Numbered from the stretch's first letter, positions 35,957 through 45,017 are shown. The stretch is DNA of 64,000 bases from Streptosporangium canum (GCF_900113865.1 NZ_FOQY01000009.1:124001-188000); one strand, 5' to 3'. Made by a program: numbers and translations. Notes: a model not told the origin generated them from the letters alone.

Positions 35957-36631
35957 TCATTTGTCTTCCGGGACGGCATGCCGTCCCGTGTTATCTGCTC
36001 CGGGCGCGGTCGCCCGGGATGTTCCTTCTTGCGTGGACTGCCGCTCTTCGTCGGCTGAGGAGCTCCGTCGCTCGGTGGCGATCAGCTCATTCAACCAGCG
36101 CACTTCGCGTTCGACCGACTCCAGACCGTGACGCTGCAGTTCGAGGGTGTAGCTGTCGAGCCGTTCCCGCGTGCGGGCGAGAGCCGTCCGGACGCCGTCG
36201 AGGCGTTCTTCCAGCCGGCTGCGGCGTCCTTCGAGGATGCGCAGGCGCACCTCGGCCTCGGTATGCCTGAAGAAGGCGAAATGGACGCCGAAGCTCTCGT
36301 CCTCCCAGGCGGACGGACCTGCCTGGGTGAGCAACTCCTGGAGCCGCTCCTTACCCTCCGCGGTCAGCTTGTAGACGATCTTCGACCGGCGGCCGGTGAG
36401 CGTTATGGGGCTCTCGGCCGGGGCAGAGGCCGTGTCGGACGCGCTGTCCTCCACGATGAGCCCGTCGGTCAGCAGCTGGCGGAGGCAGGGGTAGAGCGAA
36501 CCGTAGGAGAACGCCCGGAACATGCCGAGCAGAGCGTTGAGCCGTTTGCGCAGCTCATAGCCGTGTAGCGGGGTCTCGTGCAGCGACCCGAGCACGGCGA
36601 GCTCCAGCACGCCACCGCGTCCACTGGCCAC
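35957..36631 (-). CDS. PadR-family transcriptional regulator
   Basis: A 224-aa winged-helix repressor. The PadR N-domain covers about residues 5-90 with ELAVLGSLHETPLHGYELRKRL and FSYGSLYPCLRQLLTDGLI; the rest is a coiled-coil-rich C-domain (about 110-195) as in the Vir-like PadR subfamily. GTG at 36631 is preferred over the longer frame because homology starts at GGVLELAVLG and AGAGG lies upstream. It is probably co-transcribed with ino1, so it likely controls inositol synthesis and itself. Confidence 0.9.
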   Translation of the reverse strand: MASGRGGVLELAVLGSLHETPLHGYELRKRLNALLGMFRAFSYGSLYPCLRQLLTDGLIVEDSASDTASAPAESPITLTGRRSKIVYKLTAEGKERLQELLTQAGPSAWEDESFGVHFAFFRHTEAEVRLRILEGRRSRLEERLDGVRTALARTRERLDSYTLELQRHGLESVEREVRWLNELIATERRSSSADEERQSTQEGTSRATAPGADNTGRHAVPEDK

Positions 36632-36655
36632 TGGAAACCACCACCTCTCGCGTCG

Positions 36656-36674
36656 ATGTATCGAGCCGATACAT
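36656..36674. promoter_or_regulatory. Putative PadR operator
   Basis: ATGTATCGAGCCGATACAT is a 19-bp palindrome (8-bp arms, 3-bp centre) 25 bp upstream of the padR start. The ATGT...ACAT ends are characteristic of PadR operators, supporting autoregulation of the padR-ino1 unit. The remainder of 36632-37009 has a CCCGCG-CTCG-CGCGGG hairpin at 36836-36851 and no gene. Confidence 0.7.
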
Positions 36675-37009
36675 CTTGAGGATACGTCGAACCAACATAT
36701 CTCTGCAATTAACGACTTTCCCAAGAGGTTGGGCGCAAACAGTAAAAAGCCGTAGTGTGACGCCTATGTGGTCGCAGCGGGCGGTAGTGGGCGGTGGCCC
36801 CCGCATGCTCGGGACCGCCTTCCAATACGGGGAATCCCGCGCTCGCGCGGGAGAGGTCTGCCAAGGTTGTTCTCGGAACCACCCGCCGGTCTCGTACGTC
36901 CTCGGGATTGGAGATCCACCCGAAGAAGTCGGCTACCAGTCAGCCAAGGCGACGAGATCTTCCGTGATCTGGAGGTAATCTCCCCGCCAGCACGCCGCCG
37001 TAGACCCCG

Positions 37010-39763
37010 ATGACCGAACGAGGACGCGTGAGTAACAGCTACAGCCATGACCCGGAGCCGGACGGACGCCAGCAGCGCCCGGACGCATCGGCTCCCCAGG
37101 GACGGCGCCGTCGCTCAAGCCCAGGCGCCGCTCCCCGTGCAGTTCCCCCGTCCCAGCCCTCCCAAACCGGTGACGCGGCCTGGAGTACGCCCCAGGCACA
37201 GGGACGGTCGCAGGGCGTAGGACCCGATCCTCGGGACTTCGGACGGGCGCCGCAGGGCGCGGGGCGTGACCCCCGGGAGACCGGACGGGCGCCGCAGGGC
37301 GCCGGGTACGGTCCCGGGGAGAGCGGGACGCGCCAGCCCGCCCCCGCCGCCGCCGGCCGCCGTCCCGAGGCCGCCTTCGAGGACACCCAGGCCATGCTCG
37401 CCGCCCAGGCGAGGAGCGAGCGCTCCCCGGACTCCGGTCCCGGTGGGCGGAGCAGGCGTGGCCGGGCCGGGCGCGCCGTCGCGGCGGAGGACACCGTGAT
37501 CTCCGGCGGACCCGGCGGTCCCGGAGGACGCGGCGGACGCGGACCGGGCGGACCCGGCGACGGGGACGGGGACGACGAGCCCGGCAGCCGGGGATGGAAG
37601 CGTTTCGTCCCGGGCTGGAAGATCGTGCTGGCGAGCTTCACGGTCATCACCGCGGGCGTCTTCGGCATGATCGCGGTCGGCTACGCCAACACGCCCGACC
37701 CCTCGGCCATGGACCGGCAGGCCAGCGTGGACGACCAGGGCAGCGTCATCTACTACAGCGACAAGACCCCGCTCGCCCGCCTCGGCGTCAAACGGACGAT
37801 AGTGACGATCGACAAGATCCCGCGGCACGTCCAGGACGCGGTGATCGCCGCGGAGAACCGCAGCTTCCGCGAGGACAACGGCATCGACTTCAAGGGCATG
37901 GCCAGGTCGCTGTGGAGCACCGTGAGCGGCGAGCAGGTCCAGGGCGCCTCGACCATCACCCAGCAGATGGCCCGTAACTACTACGACGGCCTCAGCCAGG
38001 AGCGGTCGATCCAGCGGAAGGTCAAGGAGATCTTCGTCGCGATCAAGCTGGACAAGGAGCTCGGCAAAGAGGACATCCTGACCCAGTATCTCAACACCAT
38101 CTACTTCGGACGGGGCGCCCACGGCATCCAGGCCGCGGCGCAGGCGTTCTTCAACAAGGACGTCGACGAGCTGACCCCGGAGATGGCCGCCTACCTCGCC
38201 GGCCGCATCCAGAACCCCGACGCGTTCGACCGCGCCGAGAACGCCAAGAATCTGGCCCCCACCCAGGGGCGCTACGACTACGTGATCAAGGGCATGGCCC
38301 TGATCGACCCGGCCAAGTACGGCTCGCTGCCCGCCAAGTCCCCCACGGCCCCCAAGCGGATCGCCGTCCGCAACAAGGACTACTACGCGGGCATCAAGGG
38401 ATACATGATCACCGAGGTGCTCCGGGAGCTCAAGCGCAAGGGCATCAGCCAGGAGGACGTCGAGCGGGGCGGCTACAAGATCTACTCCACGTTCGACAAG
38501 CGCCTGATGCTCGCGGCCAAGAAGGCCGTCCAGGAGAACACCTCCGGCCTCTCCAAGGAGATCCACACCAGCCTCGCGGCCGTGGACCCCCGCAACGGGC
38601 GGGTCATCGCCTTCTACGGGGGGCCCAACTTCCTCAAGCGCGAGTGGAACGACGCGTTCATGTCCGAGAAGCAGGCGGCGTCGGCGTTCAAGCCCTACGT
38701 GCTGGCCGCCTGGCTGGAGGCCGGCAACAGCCTCAACAGCTACCTGCTGGGCAAGGGCCCGATCAAGGCGCCGGGCACCAACGACATCAAGAACTCCCAC
38801 GACATCGCCGGCGGCTCGGTCAACACCATCAGGGCCACCGCCGAGTCCGTCAACACGGCGTTCGTGCAGATGGGCATGGAGGTCGGCCTGGAGGAGGTCG
38901 TCAAGATCGCGTCCGGGGCGGGCATCAACGAGAACAACCTCCAGAAGTCCGTGAAGGACCACGCCTTCGCCCTCACCATCGGCTCCGGCCCGGTCACCCC
39001 GGTCCAGCAGGCCGGCGGCTACTCGATCTTCGCCAACGAGGGCAAGCACTTCGAGAACCACGTCGTGATCAAGGTCGTCGACCGTGAAAAGACGGTGGTC
39101 CTCCCGGAGACCACCCAGCACACCCAGGTCATCAGCCCCGACAGCGCGGCCGACGCCATCGTCGCGCTGGAGCAGGTCGTCAAGGACCCCCGGGGCACCG
39201 GCAGGGCCGCGGCCCTGCCCGACCGGCCGGTGGCGGGCAAGACCGGCACCAACGACGAGAACAAGGAGGCGTGGTTCGTCGGGTTCACCCCGCAGCTGTC
39301 CACCGCCGTCGGCATGTACCGGCAGCAGGAGAAGACGAACCGCGAGATCTCGCTGGGCGACATCGAGGGCGCCACGTATCCCACCCGGGTGTGGCACGCC
39401 TTCATGGCGGAGGCGATGAAGGGCAAGGAGGTCATCCCCTTCCCGCCGCGCGCCAACGTCGGCACGGACAACAACATCGTCCCCAAGCCCACCCCGACGC
39501 CGACCCCGTCGCCCACGCCGGACCCGTTCGACACCGACGGGCCCGGTGACGACGGCCTGCCCGAAGACCTCGGGGACCAGCAGCCCCTGCCTGACGACCA
39601 GGGCTGCCTGCCCGGCGACATCACCTGTGACTCCACCGGGGACGACACCGGCTTCCCGGACGAGAACGGCGGCGGCGACGGCGGCGGTGACATCGGCAAC
39701 GGCGGCGCCCCCGCCGCGGTCGCGCCCGATCCCAGGGCCAGACCGTCCGGGCAGCGCCCCTGA
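37010..39763 (+). CDS. ponA: Class A penicillin-binding protein (transglycosylase/transpeptidase)
   Basis: Bifunctional peptidoglycan synthase of 917 aa. A long cytoplasmic Pro/Gly/Arg tail (1-200) includes the repeat GRAPQGAG at 78-85 and 92-99. A membrane helix is at about 204-226. The GT51 domain has the catalytic E282 in AAENRSFRE and GASTITQQMARN. The transpeptidase has S558-AF-K561, S613-VN and K744-TGT. The C-terminal 110 residues are Pro/Thr then acidic/Gly-rich. ATG at 37010 lacks a Shine-Dalgarno sequence; GTG at 37028 is possible. The stop overlaps the next gene's ATG. Position matches ponA1 (Rv0050). Confidence 0.95.
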   Translation: MTERGRVSNSYSHDPEPDGRQQRPDASAPQGRRRRSSPGAAPRAVPPSQPSQTGDAAWSTPQAQGRSQGVGPDPRDFGRAPQGAGRDPRETGRAPQGAGYGPGESGTRQPAPAAAGRRPEAAFEDTQAMLAAQARSERSPDSGPGGRSRRGRAGRAVAAEDTVISGGPGGPGGRGGRGPGGPGDGDGDDEPGSRGWKRFVPGWKIVLASFTVITAGVFGMIAVGYANTPDPSAMDRQASVDDQGSVIYYSDKTPLARLGVKRTIVTIDKIPRHVQDAVIAAENRSFREDNGIDFKGMARSLWSTVSGEQVQGASTITQQMARNYYDGLSQERSIQRKVKEIFVAIKLDKELGKEDILTQYLNTIYFGRGAHGIQAAAQAFFNKDVDELTPEMAAYLAGRIQNPDAFDRAENAKNLAPTQGRYDYVIKGMALIDPAKYGSLPAKSPTAPKRIAVRNKDYYAGIKGYMITEVLRELKRKGISQEDVERGGYKIYSTFDKRLMLAAKKAVQENTSGLSKEIHTSLAAVDPRNGRVIAFYGGPNFLKREWNDAFMSEKQAASAFKPYVLAAWLEAGNSLNSYLLGKGPIKAPGTNDIKNSHDIAGGSVNTIRATAESVNTAFVQMGMEVGLEEVVKIASGAGINENNLQKSVKDHAFALTIGSGPVTPVQQAGGYSIFANEGKHFENHVVIKVVDREKTVVLPETTQHTQVISPDSAADAIVALEQVVKDPRGTGRAAALPDRPVAGKTGTNDENKEAWFVGFTPQLSTAVGMYRQQEKTNREISLGDIEGATYPTRVWHAFMAEAMKGKEVIPFPPRANVGTDNNIVPKPTPTPTPSPTPDPFDTDGPGDDGLPEDLGDQQPLPDDQGCLPGDITCDSTGDDTGFPDENGGGDGGGDIGNGGAPAAVAPDPRARPSGQRP

Positions 39764-41070
39764 TGAAGAGCCTCCAGTCGCCGCTGAACACGGTGTCCGG
39801 ACTCGGGGCGCGCGCGGTCCCGTACATCCCCCTGGCCCTGTTCGCGGGGCTGGGGGCGCTGCTGTCCTACCTGTGGAAGTGGCCCTGCCGCTTCGGCGGG
39901 GCGTGGAACCACGGGACCCTGCAGTTCACGAACTTCTGTTACACCGACATCTATCCGCTGTGGTGGAACGAGAAGCTCAACGAGGGCAAGGTCCCCTACT
40001 TCGACTACCCGGTCGAATACCCCGTCGGCATCGGCGGGATCATGGAGTTCTTCCGCCGCATCGTCACGCCCATGAGCGACCCCGGGACGGCGTTCTACGA
40101 CCTGACCGTGATCCTCATGGCCCTCTGCCTGGTCGTCGGCGTGCTGCTGATGGCCGCGCTGGCCGGACCGGTCCGGCGCTGGGACGCGCTCTGGTACGCC
40201 CTCGCCCCCGCGCTGATCCTCACCGCCTACATCAACTGGGATCTGGCCGCCAACGCCCTGTCGCTGGGCGCGCTGCTGGCCTGGGCCAAGCGGCGGCAGT
40301 GGCTGGCGGGCGTCCTGCTCGGCCTGGCGATCGCCACGAAGTTCTACCCGCTGATGTTCCTGGGCCCGCTGTTCCTGCTGACGCTGCGCACCGGCAAATG
40401 GGTGCCGTTCCTCAAGACGGTCGGCGGCGCGGCCGGGATCTGGATCGTCGTCAACGTGCCGATCATGCTGACCGCCTTCGACGGCTGGAAGCGGTTCTAC
40501 GTCTTCAGCCAGGAGCGCCGGGCCGACTGGGGCTCGATCTGGTACTTCTTCAACCAGAAGCAGTGGCCGATCCTCGGCGACGCCGACCGGCTCGACACGC
40601 TCGGCGTCCTCTCGCTGGGCGTCTTCTGCCTGGCGATCGCGGTGCTCACGGTGACCGCCCGGACCCGGCCCCGGCTGATGCAGCTGTCCTTCCTCACCCT
40701 GGCCGCGTTCATGCTGACCAACAAGGTGTGGTCGCCGCAGTACGTGCTCTGGCTGATCCCCTTCGCGGTGCTGGCCCGGCCCAACTGGAAGGCGATCGCG
40801 CTCTGGCAGGTCGCCGAGTGCTGGTACTTCTTCGCGATCTGGCTCTACCTGGTCGGCCTCCAGCCCGGCAACGAGGCGCTGGGCATCTCCGGCGACACCT
40901 ACTTCACCGCCGTGTGGGGCCGGGCGATCACCATTCTGATCATGATGGCCCTCGTCGTGCGCGACATCCTCAAGCCGGACAAGGACGTGATCCGGCAGAC
41001 CGGGACCGACGACCAGGTCGGCGGCGTCTTCGACGAGGCCCCCGACCGGTTCCGCGTCGCGCTCTCCTGA
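39763..41070 (+). CDS. Polytopic membrane protein, GT87/DUF2029-like
   Basis: A 435-aa protein with about 11-12 membrane segments, corresponding to M. tuberculosis Rv0051 beside ponA1. It has features of GT-C glycosyltransferases that use polyprenyl-phosphate sugars: a first extracytoplasmic loop rich in aromatic and acidic residues (YFDYPVEYPVG) and the later TKFYPLMFLGPLF and NKVWSPQYVLWLIPF segments. ATG overlaps the ponA stop (ATGA), so the two are translationally coupled, suggesting a cell-wall role. Glycosyltransferase activity is inferred. Confidence 0.7.
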   Translation: MKSLQSPLNTVSGLGARAVPYIPLALFAGLGALLSYLWKWPCRFGGAWNHGTLQFTNFCYTDIYPLWWNEKLNEGKVPYFDYPVEYPVGIGGIMEFFRRIVTPMSDPGTAFYDLTVILMALCLVVGVLLMAALAGPVRRWDALWYALAPALILTAYINWDLAANALSLGALLAWAKRRQWLAGVLLGLAIATKFYPLMFLGPLFLLTLRTGKWVPFLKTVGGAAGIWIVVNVPIMLTAFDGWKRFYVFSQERRADWGSIWYFFNQKQWPILGDADRLDTLGVLSLGVFCLAIAVLTVTARTRPRLMQLSFLTLAAFMLTNKVWSPQYVLWLIPFAVLARPNWKAIALWQVAECWYFFAIWLYLVGLQPGNEALGISGDTYFTAVWGRAITILIMMALVVRDILKPDKDVIRQTGTDDQVGGVFDEAPDRFRVALS

Positions 41071-41117
41071 CCCCCGGCCGGTCTCCGGCCACGGCCCCCG
41101 GCCGGTCTCCCCGGCCC

Positions 41118-41153
41118 CACGGATCCGGTACGGCACGCCGTACCGGATCCGTG
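41118..41153 (+). terminator. Strong hairpin after the GT87-like gene
   Basis: A perfect 17-bp stem (CACGGATCCGGTACGGC and its complement) with a two-base centre lies 48 bp after the stop. No T-tract follows. It is the only notable element of 41071-41272. Confidence 0.7.
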
Positions 41154-41272
41154 CTGTCCGGAGGGGGCGGTCGTCCGGCGGCGGTCTGCCGGAAGTGGTC
41201 TGCCGGAAGTGGTCAACGTCATGACCTCCCCGGCTGGCCGCAAGACATGATGATCCGCCACAATTCCACCGT

Positions 41273-42394
41273 ATGACCACCCCCCTGGAACCTCCGCGCG
41301 ACACCGCGATGGAGGCGTTGACGCTCTGGCTGAGTTCCCGGTTGGGAATCGTCGTCCTCGCGGTCGTGGGGGCCGGGGCCATGTCGGGGGGAGATACCGT
41401 TGCGCCGTTCCTGGAGCGCTGGAAGCACTGGGACACCCAGCTCCTCATCACCATCGCCGAGCACGGCTACGGCGGCGACCCCGCCGCCGCCGAACCGGAC
41501 AAGGGGCTGCCCGCGTTCTTCCCCGGCATGCCGCTGACGCTCCGCGCGGTGCACACGTTCGTGGGCGACTGGACGCTCGCCGGGCTGCTCATCTCCTTCG
41601 TGGCGGGCGCCGTCGCGATGGTGGCGCTGGCCAGGCTCGCCGAGTTCGAGGGGCCGCCGGGAGCCGGGTGGCGCGCGGTGCTGGCGCTGCTGCTCTGGCC
41701 CATGTCGGTGTTCCTGTTCACCGGCTACAGCGAGGCGCTGTTCCTGGCCTTCGCGATCCCGGCCTGGCTGGCGGCACGCCGGGGCCACTGGCCACTGGCC
41801 GCCGGTCTCGCGGCGGGGGCCTCCTGCATGCGGATCACCGGTCTGTTCCTCGCCCTCGCCCTGATCGTGGAGTTCTTCACCCGGCGGCAGGCCGTACGGC
41901 AGGCGGCGTGGCTGGTGCTGCCGTTCGTGCCGCTGGTGCTCTACTCCGCCTACCACTACAGCCGCAGCGGTGACTGGCTGGCGTGGAAGCACGCCCAGGA
42001 GGCCGGGTGGGGACGGCACATGGTGTGGCCGTGGGAGTCGCTGATCACGACGTGGAACTCGGCCATGGGGGAGGGACGGTTCGCCTGGGCGTTCCGGCTG
42101 GAGATCGCCGGGGCGGTCGTCGGGGTCGGGCTCGTGCTGGTCCTGCTCTACCTGCGGCGGTGGAGCGAGTTCGTCTACGTGGGCCTTCAGGTGGGCGCCC
42201 TGGTCTGCTCCGCCTACTACCTGTCGATCCCACGCTCGGCGCTGCTGTGGTGGCCGCTGTTCCTGCTCATCGCGCGGGCGGGCACCCCGGGCGCGCGCTG
42301 GAGACAGTGGGTGATCCTCGTCTACGCGCTGGTGGTCGGCCCGTTGATGGTGCTCAACACGCTGACTTTCATGGATGGTGCCTGGGTGGGGTGA
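41273..42394 (+). CDS. PIG-V-like mannosyltransferase family membrane protein
   Basis: A 373-aa polytopic protein (about 9-10 membrane segments) resembling bacterial homologues of GPI mannosyltransferase PIG-V. The first extracytoplasmic loop has RWKHWDTQLLITIAEHGYGG, with the WD motif typical of these GT-C enzymes, then AFFPGMPLTLR. GYSEALFLAFAIPAWLAARR is also typical. ATG at 41273 has no obvious ribosome-binding site. Acceptor unknown; it may glycosylate lipids or proteins outside the membrane. Confidence 0.68.
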   Translation: MTTPLEPPRDTAMEALTLWLSSRLGIVVLAVVGAGAMSGGDTVAPFLERWKHWDTQLLITIAEHGYGGDPAAAEPDKGLPAFFPGMPLTLRAVHTFVGDWTLAGLLISFVAGAVAMVALARLAEFEGPPGAGWRAVLALLLWPMSVFLFTGYSEALFLAFAIPAWLAARRGHWPLAAGLAAGASCMRITGLFLALALIVEFFTRRQAVRQAAWLVLPFVPLVLYSAYHYSRSGDWLAWKHAQEAGWGRHMVWPWESLITTWNSAMGEGRFAWAFRLEIAGAVVGVGLVLVLLYLRRWSEFVYVGLQVGALVCSAYYLSIPRSALLWWPLFLLIARAGTPGARWRQWVILVYALVVGPLMVLNTLTFMDGAWVG

Positions 42395-42469
42395 CTCTCC
42401 TTACCCATTCTTGGCGCGGAGTAATCCAGAAAAGTTGTCCACAGGCTGGGGATCAAGCGTTCTTGCTGA

Positions 42470-43228
42470 TCAGAGGCTCTTTCTGAGGAGAGAGATGTCC
42501 TCGGCCTGGCCCTCGAACGGTGTCTCCACCACGATCGGGGCCCCAGCGCTGCGGCAGATCGAGAGGATCAGCTCGGTGTCGATCTGACCCGCGCCGAGGT
42601 TGGCGTGCCGGTCGGCGCCGGATCCCGCGGCGTCGCGCGAGTCGTTGCAGTGGATCAGGTCGATCCGGCCGGTGATGGCCATGATCCGCTCGACCACGTC
42701 GGCCAGCTCCTCGCCGGCCGCGTGCGCGTGGCAGGTGTCCAGGCAGAAGCCCACGTCGAAGCCGTCGAGGGCGTCCCACAGCCGGGCGATGCGCTCCAGC
42801 CTGCGGGCCATCGCGTTGCCGCCGCCCGCGGTGTTCTCGATGAGCACCGGGACCTCGTGCTCCTCCAGCCGCTCGAACACCTTGCGCCAGTTGTCGAAGC
42901 CCTTCTGCGGGTCGTCGCCGGCGCCGACGTGGCCGCCGTGGACGATCAGGCCCTTGGCGCCCAGCTCGGCCGCCGCGGCGAGGTTCGAGCCCAGCAGCTT
43001 GCGGCTGGGGATGCGGATCCGGTTGTTGGCGGTGGCCACGTTGATCACGTAGGGCGCGTGGATGTAGACGTCCACGTCGGAGTCCCTGATCTCCCGGGTC
43101 TTGTCGCCGATGACCGGGCCCTTCCAGCCCTGGGGATCGCCGAGGAAGAACTGCGCGACCTCGGCGTCGCGCGCCCTGGCGTGGGCCAGCGGGTCGTCCT
43201 GGTCGACATGGGCTCCGATACGCGGCAT
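42470..43228 (-). CDS. nfo: Endonuclease IV (AP endonuclease, family 2)
   Basis: Zinc-dependent deoxyribonuclease IV cutting at abasic sites in base-excision repair. It has 252 aa. Metal-binding histidines and acids lie in YIHAPYVINVAT, IVHGGHVGAG, VLIENTAGGGNAM, GFCLDTCHAHAAG, LIHCNDSRDAAGSGADRHAN and VVETPFEG, all in the expected order. ATG at 43228. It converges on the mannosyltransferase-like gene; the 75-bp gap holds a perfect DnaA box at 42435-42443. Confidence 0.94.
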   Translation of the reverse strand: MPRIGAHVDQDDPLAHARARDAEVAQFFLGDPQGWKGPVIGDKTREIRDSDVDVYIHAPYVINVATANNRIRIPSRKLLGSNLAAAAELGAKGLIVHGGHVGAGDDPQKGFDNWRKVFERLEEHEVPVLIENTAGGGNAMARRLERIARLWDALDGFDVGFCLDTCHAHAAGEELADVVERIMAITGRIDLIHCNDSRDAAGSGADRHANLGAGQIDTELILSICRSAGAPIVVETPFEGQAEDISLLRKSL

Positions 43229-43325
43229 GTGTTCGAGCCTAGCCGTTTCGGGCCGCCTTTCACGGGCAGTCGCACGGCGCGCCCCGATGCCCGCTCCCCC
43301 CGCGGGCCGAACGCAAGGAGTCGAA

Positions 43326-43508
43326 GTGGCTTACTACCGCAGAGGGATCAGCCTGATCGGCCTGATCTACATCCTGGTCGGCCTCTACGTGGCCTGGGTC
43401 TACGACTACATCACCCCCAAGCTCCTGAAGGACGTCGCCGAGGCACTGCTGGCGGTCTTCCTGTGGTTCCTCGTCCTGCTCGGCGTGGACCTGCGGCTGG
43501 GCGGTTAG
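43326..43508 (+). CDS. Small two-helix membrane protein, unknown function
   Basis: A 60-aa protein starting at GTG 43326, with AAGGAG five bases upstream (43315-43320). Two hydrophobic segments (about 8-25 and 42-54) are joined by a short loop, YDYITPKLLKDVAEA. This frame has the strong ribosome-binding site, whereas the longer in-frame extension upstream is antisense to nfo. It has no neighbours in operon and is convergent with a small membrane protein gene. I do not recognise a named family. Confidence 0.7.
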   Translation: MAYYRRGISLIGLIYILVGLYVAWVYDYITPKLLKDVAEALLAVFLWFLVLLGVDLRLGG

Positions 43509-43539
43509 CCGCCGGGCGCGGCCTTCGGCGGTCGGGGCT

Positions 43540-43851
43540 CTACGGGTAGAAACCGCCGTGGTAGATGCCGAAGGCCACGCCCACGAACGAGGCCACGATG
43601 CCCACGATGTTCAGCGAGCGCTCGGCCGTCGTCGCCGAGACGTACTGCGAGTAGAAACCCCCGACGAACCCCACCGTCCCCAGCCACGCCCCGATCGCGT
43701 GCGCGCCGGGGAAGAACGCGGACACGAAGGCGATCAGCCCGCAGGCGAGCGTGACGACACTCAGGACGTTTTCGACGGGGTGCCGTCGCCCGTCGCTGTT
43801 CAGTCGCAGCCGGGACGGCCGGCCCCCGGTGGAACGAAACACGTGCGGCAT
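43540..43851 (-). CDS. Small membrane protein, unknown function
   Basis: A 103-aa protein with a basic N-terminus (about 1-25) and three hydrophobic stretches: ENVLSVVTLACGLIAFVSAF, AIGAWLGTVGFVGGFYSQY and SLNIVGIVASFVGVAFGIYH. ATG at 43851 follows a CCATG-rich region without a strong ribosome-binding site. It lies divergent from the rpsF leader. The hydrophobic pattern supports a real membrane protein, but function is unknown. Confidence 0.65.
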   Translation of the reverse strand: MPHVFRSTGGRPSRLRLNSDGRRHPVENVLSVVTLACGLIAFVSAFFPGAHAIGAWLGTVGFVGGFYSQYVSATTAERSLNIVGIVASFVGVAFGIYHGGFYP

Positions 43852-44021
43852 GGCTCACCACCCCCCGTCCTCCCATGGTAGGGAGGTGCCCGGCGAGGTG
43901 ACGGCCCAACCCTTGACCGGCTGGTAGGCTGGCACGGCTACGTTTCATGGGCGTGTTATGACCCGCCCTCCGCCATGGCCGCCGAAATGGGCGACCGCGG
44001 TGCAGACGTCAGCGTCCTCCT

Positions 44022-44042
44022 GTCACGGCACGGTGTCGTGAC
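44022..44042 (+). promoter_or_regulatory. Hairpin in the rpsF leader
   Basis: GTCACG (44022-44027) pairs with CGTGAC (44037-44042) around a GCACGGTGT loop in the rpsF 5' leader. rpsF leaders in many bacteria carry an S6:S18-binding autoregulatory hairpin; I cannot establish the diagnostic motif here, so the role is conjecture. Confidence 0.3.
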
Positions 44043-44073
44043 CGCAAGAGTCCAGAGGAGGTTGGAAGCCAGC

Positions 44074-44364
44074 ATGCGTCGTTACGAGATGATGGTCATT
44101 CTCGACCCTTCGCTCGATGAGCGTACGGTGGCCCCTTCCCTCGACCAGTTCCTCACTGTCGTCCGCAATGACGGCGGCAGCGTGGAGAAGGTCGACGTGT
44201 GGGGTCGTCGTCGGCTGTCCTACGACATCGACAAGAAGCCCGAGGGCATCTACGCCGTCATCGACCTGACCGCTGAGCCCGCCACGGTCAAGGAGCTCGA
44301 CCGGCAGATGAACCTCAACGAGGGCATCCTGCGGACCAAGGTCCTCCGTCCGGACGTGCACTAA
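44074..44364 (+). CDS. rpsF: 30S ribosomal protein S6
   Basis: A 96-aa protein with [19 protein letters not shown] at the N-terminus and [21 protein letters not shown] in the middle, both standard for S6. ATG at 44074 follows GAGGAGG, twelve bases away; longer in-frame extensions are not conserved. It heads rpsF-ssb-rpsR-rplI, a unit conserved across actinobacteria. Confidence 0.98.
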   Translation: MRRYEMMVILDPSLDERTVAPSLDQFLTVVRNDGGSVEKVDVWGRRRLSYDIDKKPEGIYAVIDLTAEPATVKELDRQMNLNEGILRTKVLRPDVH

Positions 44365-44441
44365 CCCCCGGCATTTTGTCGGGCGGCAGCCGTACTCTGA
44401 GCCGATAACCAGCTAAGGCCGCAGGAAGGGCAGCGCTAGCC

Positions 44442-45017
44442 ATGGCAGCAGGCGACACCACCATCACCATCGTCGGCAACCTCGTCGACGATCCGGAGTT
44501 GCGGTTCACCCCTACGGGGCAGGCTGTGGCCCGGTTCCGCATCGCATCCACTCCGCGGTTTCTGGACAAGACGACCAACGAGTGGAAAGACGGCGAAGGC
44601 CTCTTCCTGACCTGCAACGTCTGGCGGCAGGCGGCGGAGAACGTCGCCGAGAGCCTCCAGCGCGGCATGCGGGTCATCGTTCAGGGACGGCTCCGCCAGC
44701 GGTCTTACGAGACCAAGGAAGGCGAGAAGCGCACCGTCTACGAGGTCGAGGTCGACGAGGTCGGCCCCTCCCTGAAGAACGCGACCGCCAAGGTCAACAA
44801 GACGGCCCGTCAGGGCGGCGGTGGCGGCGGCTTCGGCGGCGGCCCGGCCAACGACCCGTGGGCCTCCGCGGCGCCCGCCGCCCCCCAGGGCGGCGGCTTC
44901 GGCGGCGGTAACAACTACGGCGGCGGTGGCGGTGGCGGCGGCAACTTCGGTGGCGGCCAGCAGCAGGGTGGCGGCAACTTCGGTGGCGGCGACTTCAGCG
45001 ACGAACCGCCCTTCTAG
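44442..45017 (+). CDS. ssb: Single-stranded DNA-binding protein
   Basis: A 191-aa SSB. The OB fold (about 1-110) begins [20 protein letters not shown] and includes [17 protein letters not shown] very Gly-rich linker (about 125-183) leads to the acidic tip DFSDEPPF, which recruits repair and replication partners. ATG at 44442. Located between rpsF and rpsR as usual. Confidence 0.97.
   Translation: MAAGDTTITIVGNLVDDPELRFTPTGQAVARFRIASTPRFLDKTTNEWKDGEGLFLTCNVWRQAAENVAESLQRGMRVIVQGRLRQRSYETKEGEKRTVYEVEVDEVGPSLKNATAKVNKTARQGGGGGGFGGGPANDPWASAAPAAPQGGGFGGGNNYGGGGGGGGNFGGGQQQGGGNFGGGDFSDEPPF

Noticed and set aside
36830..36870. GGGAAT followed by a hairpin, considered as a second SigR promoter
   Set aside because: No GTT follows at 18-19 bp; the sequence fits an ordinary GC hairpin better.
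39019..41454. 811-codon minus-strand open frame opposite the PBP and GT87-like genes
   Set aside because: Antisense to two genes with clear motifs; no family resemblance.
42435..42443. Secondary origin at an isolated perfect DnaA box
   Set aside because: A single box without clustering or A/T-rich DNA; the one at 30712-30720 is likewise isolated and coding.
43913..43944. TTGACC with TACGTT considered as the rpsF promoter
   Set aside because: The spacing is 20 bp and an alternative TAGGCT lies only 6 bp away, so no convincing pairing exists.
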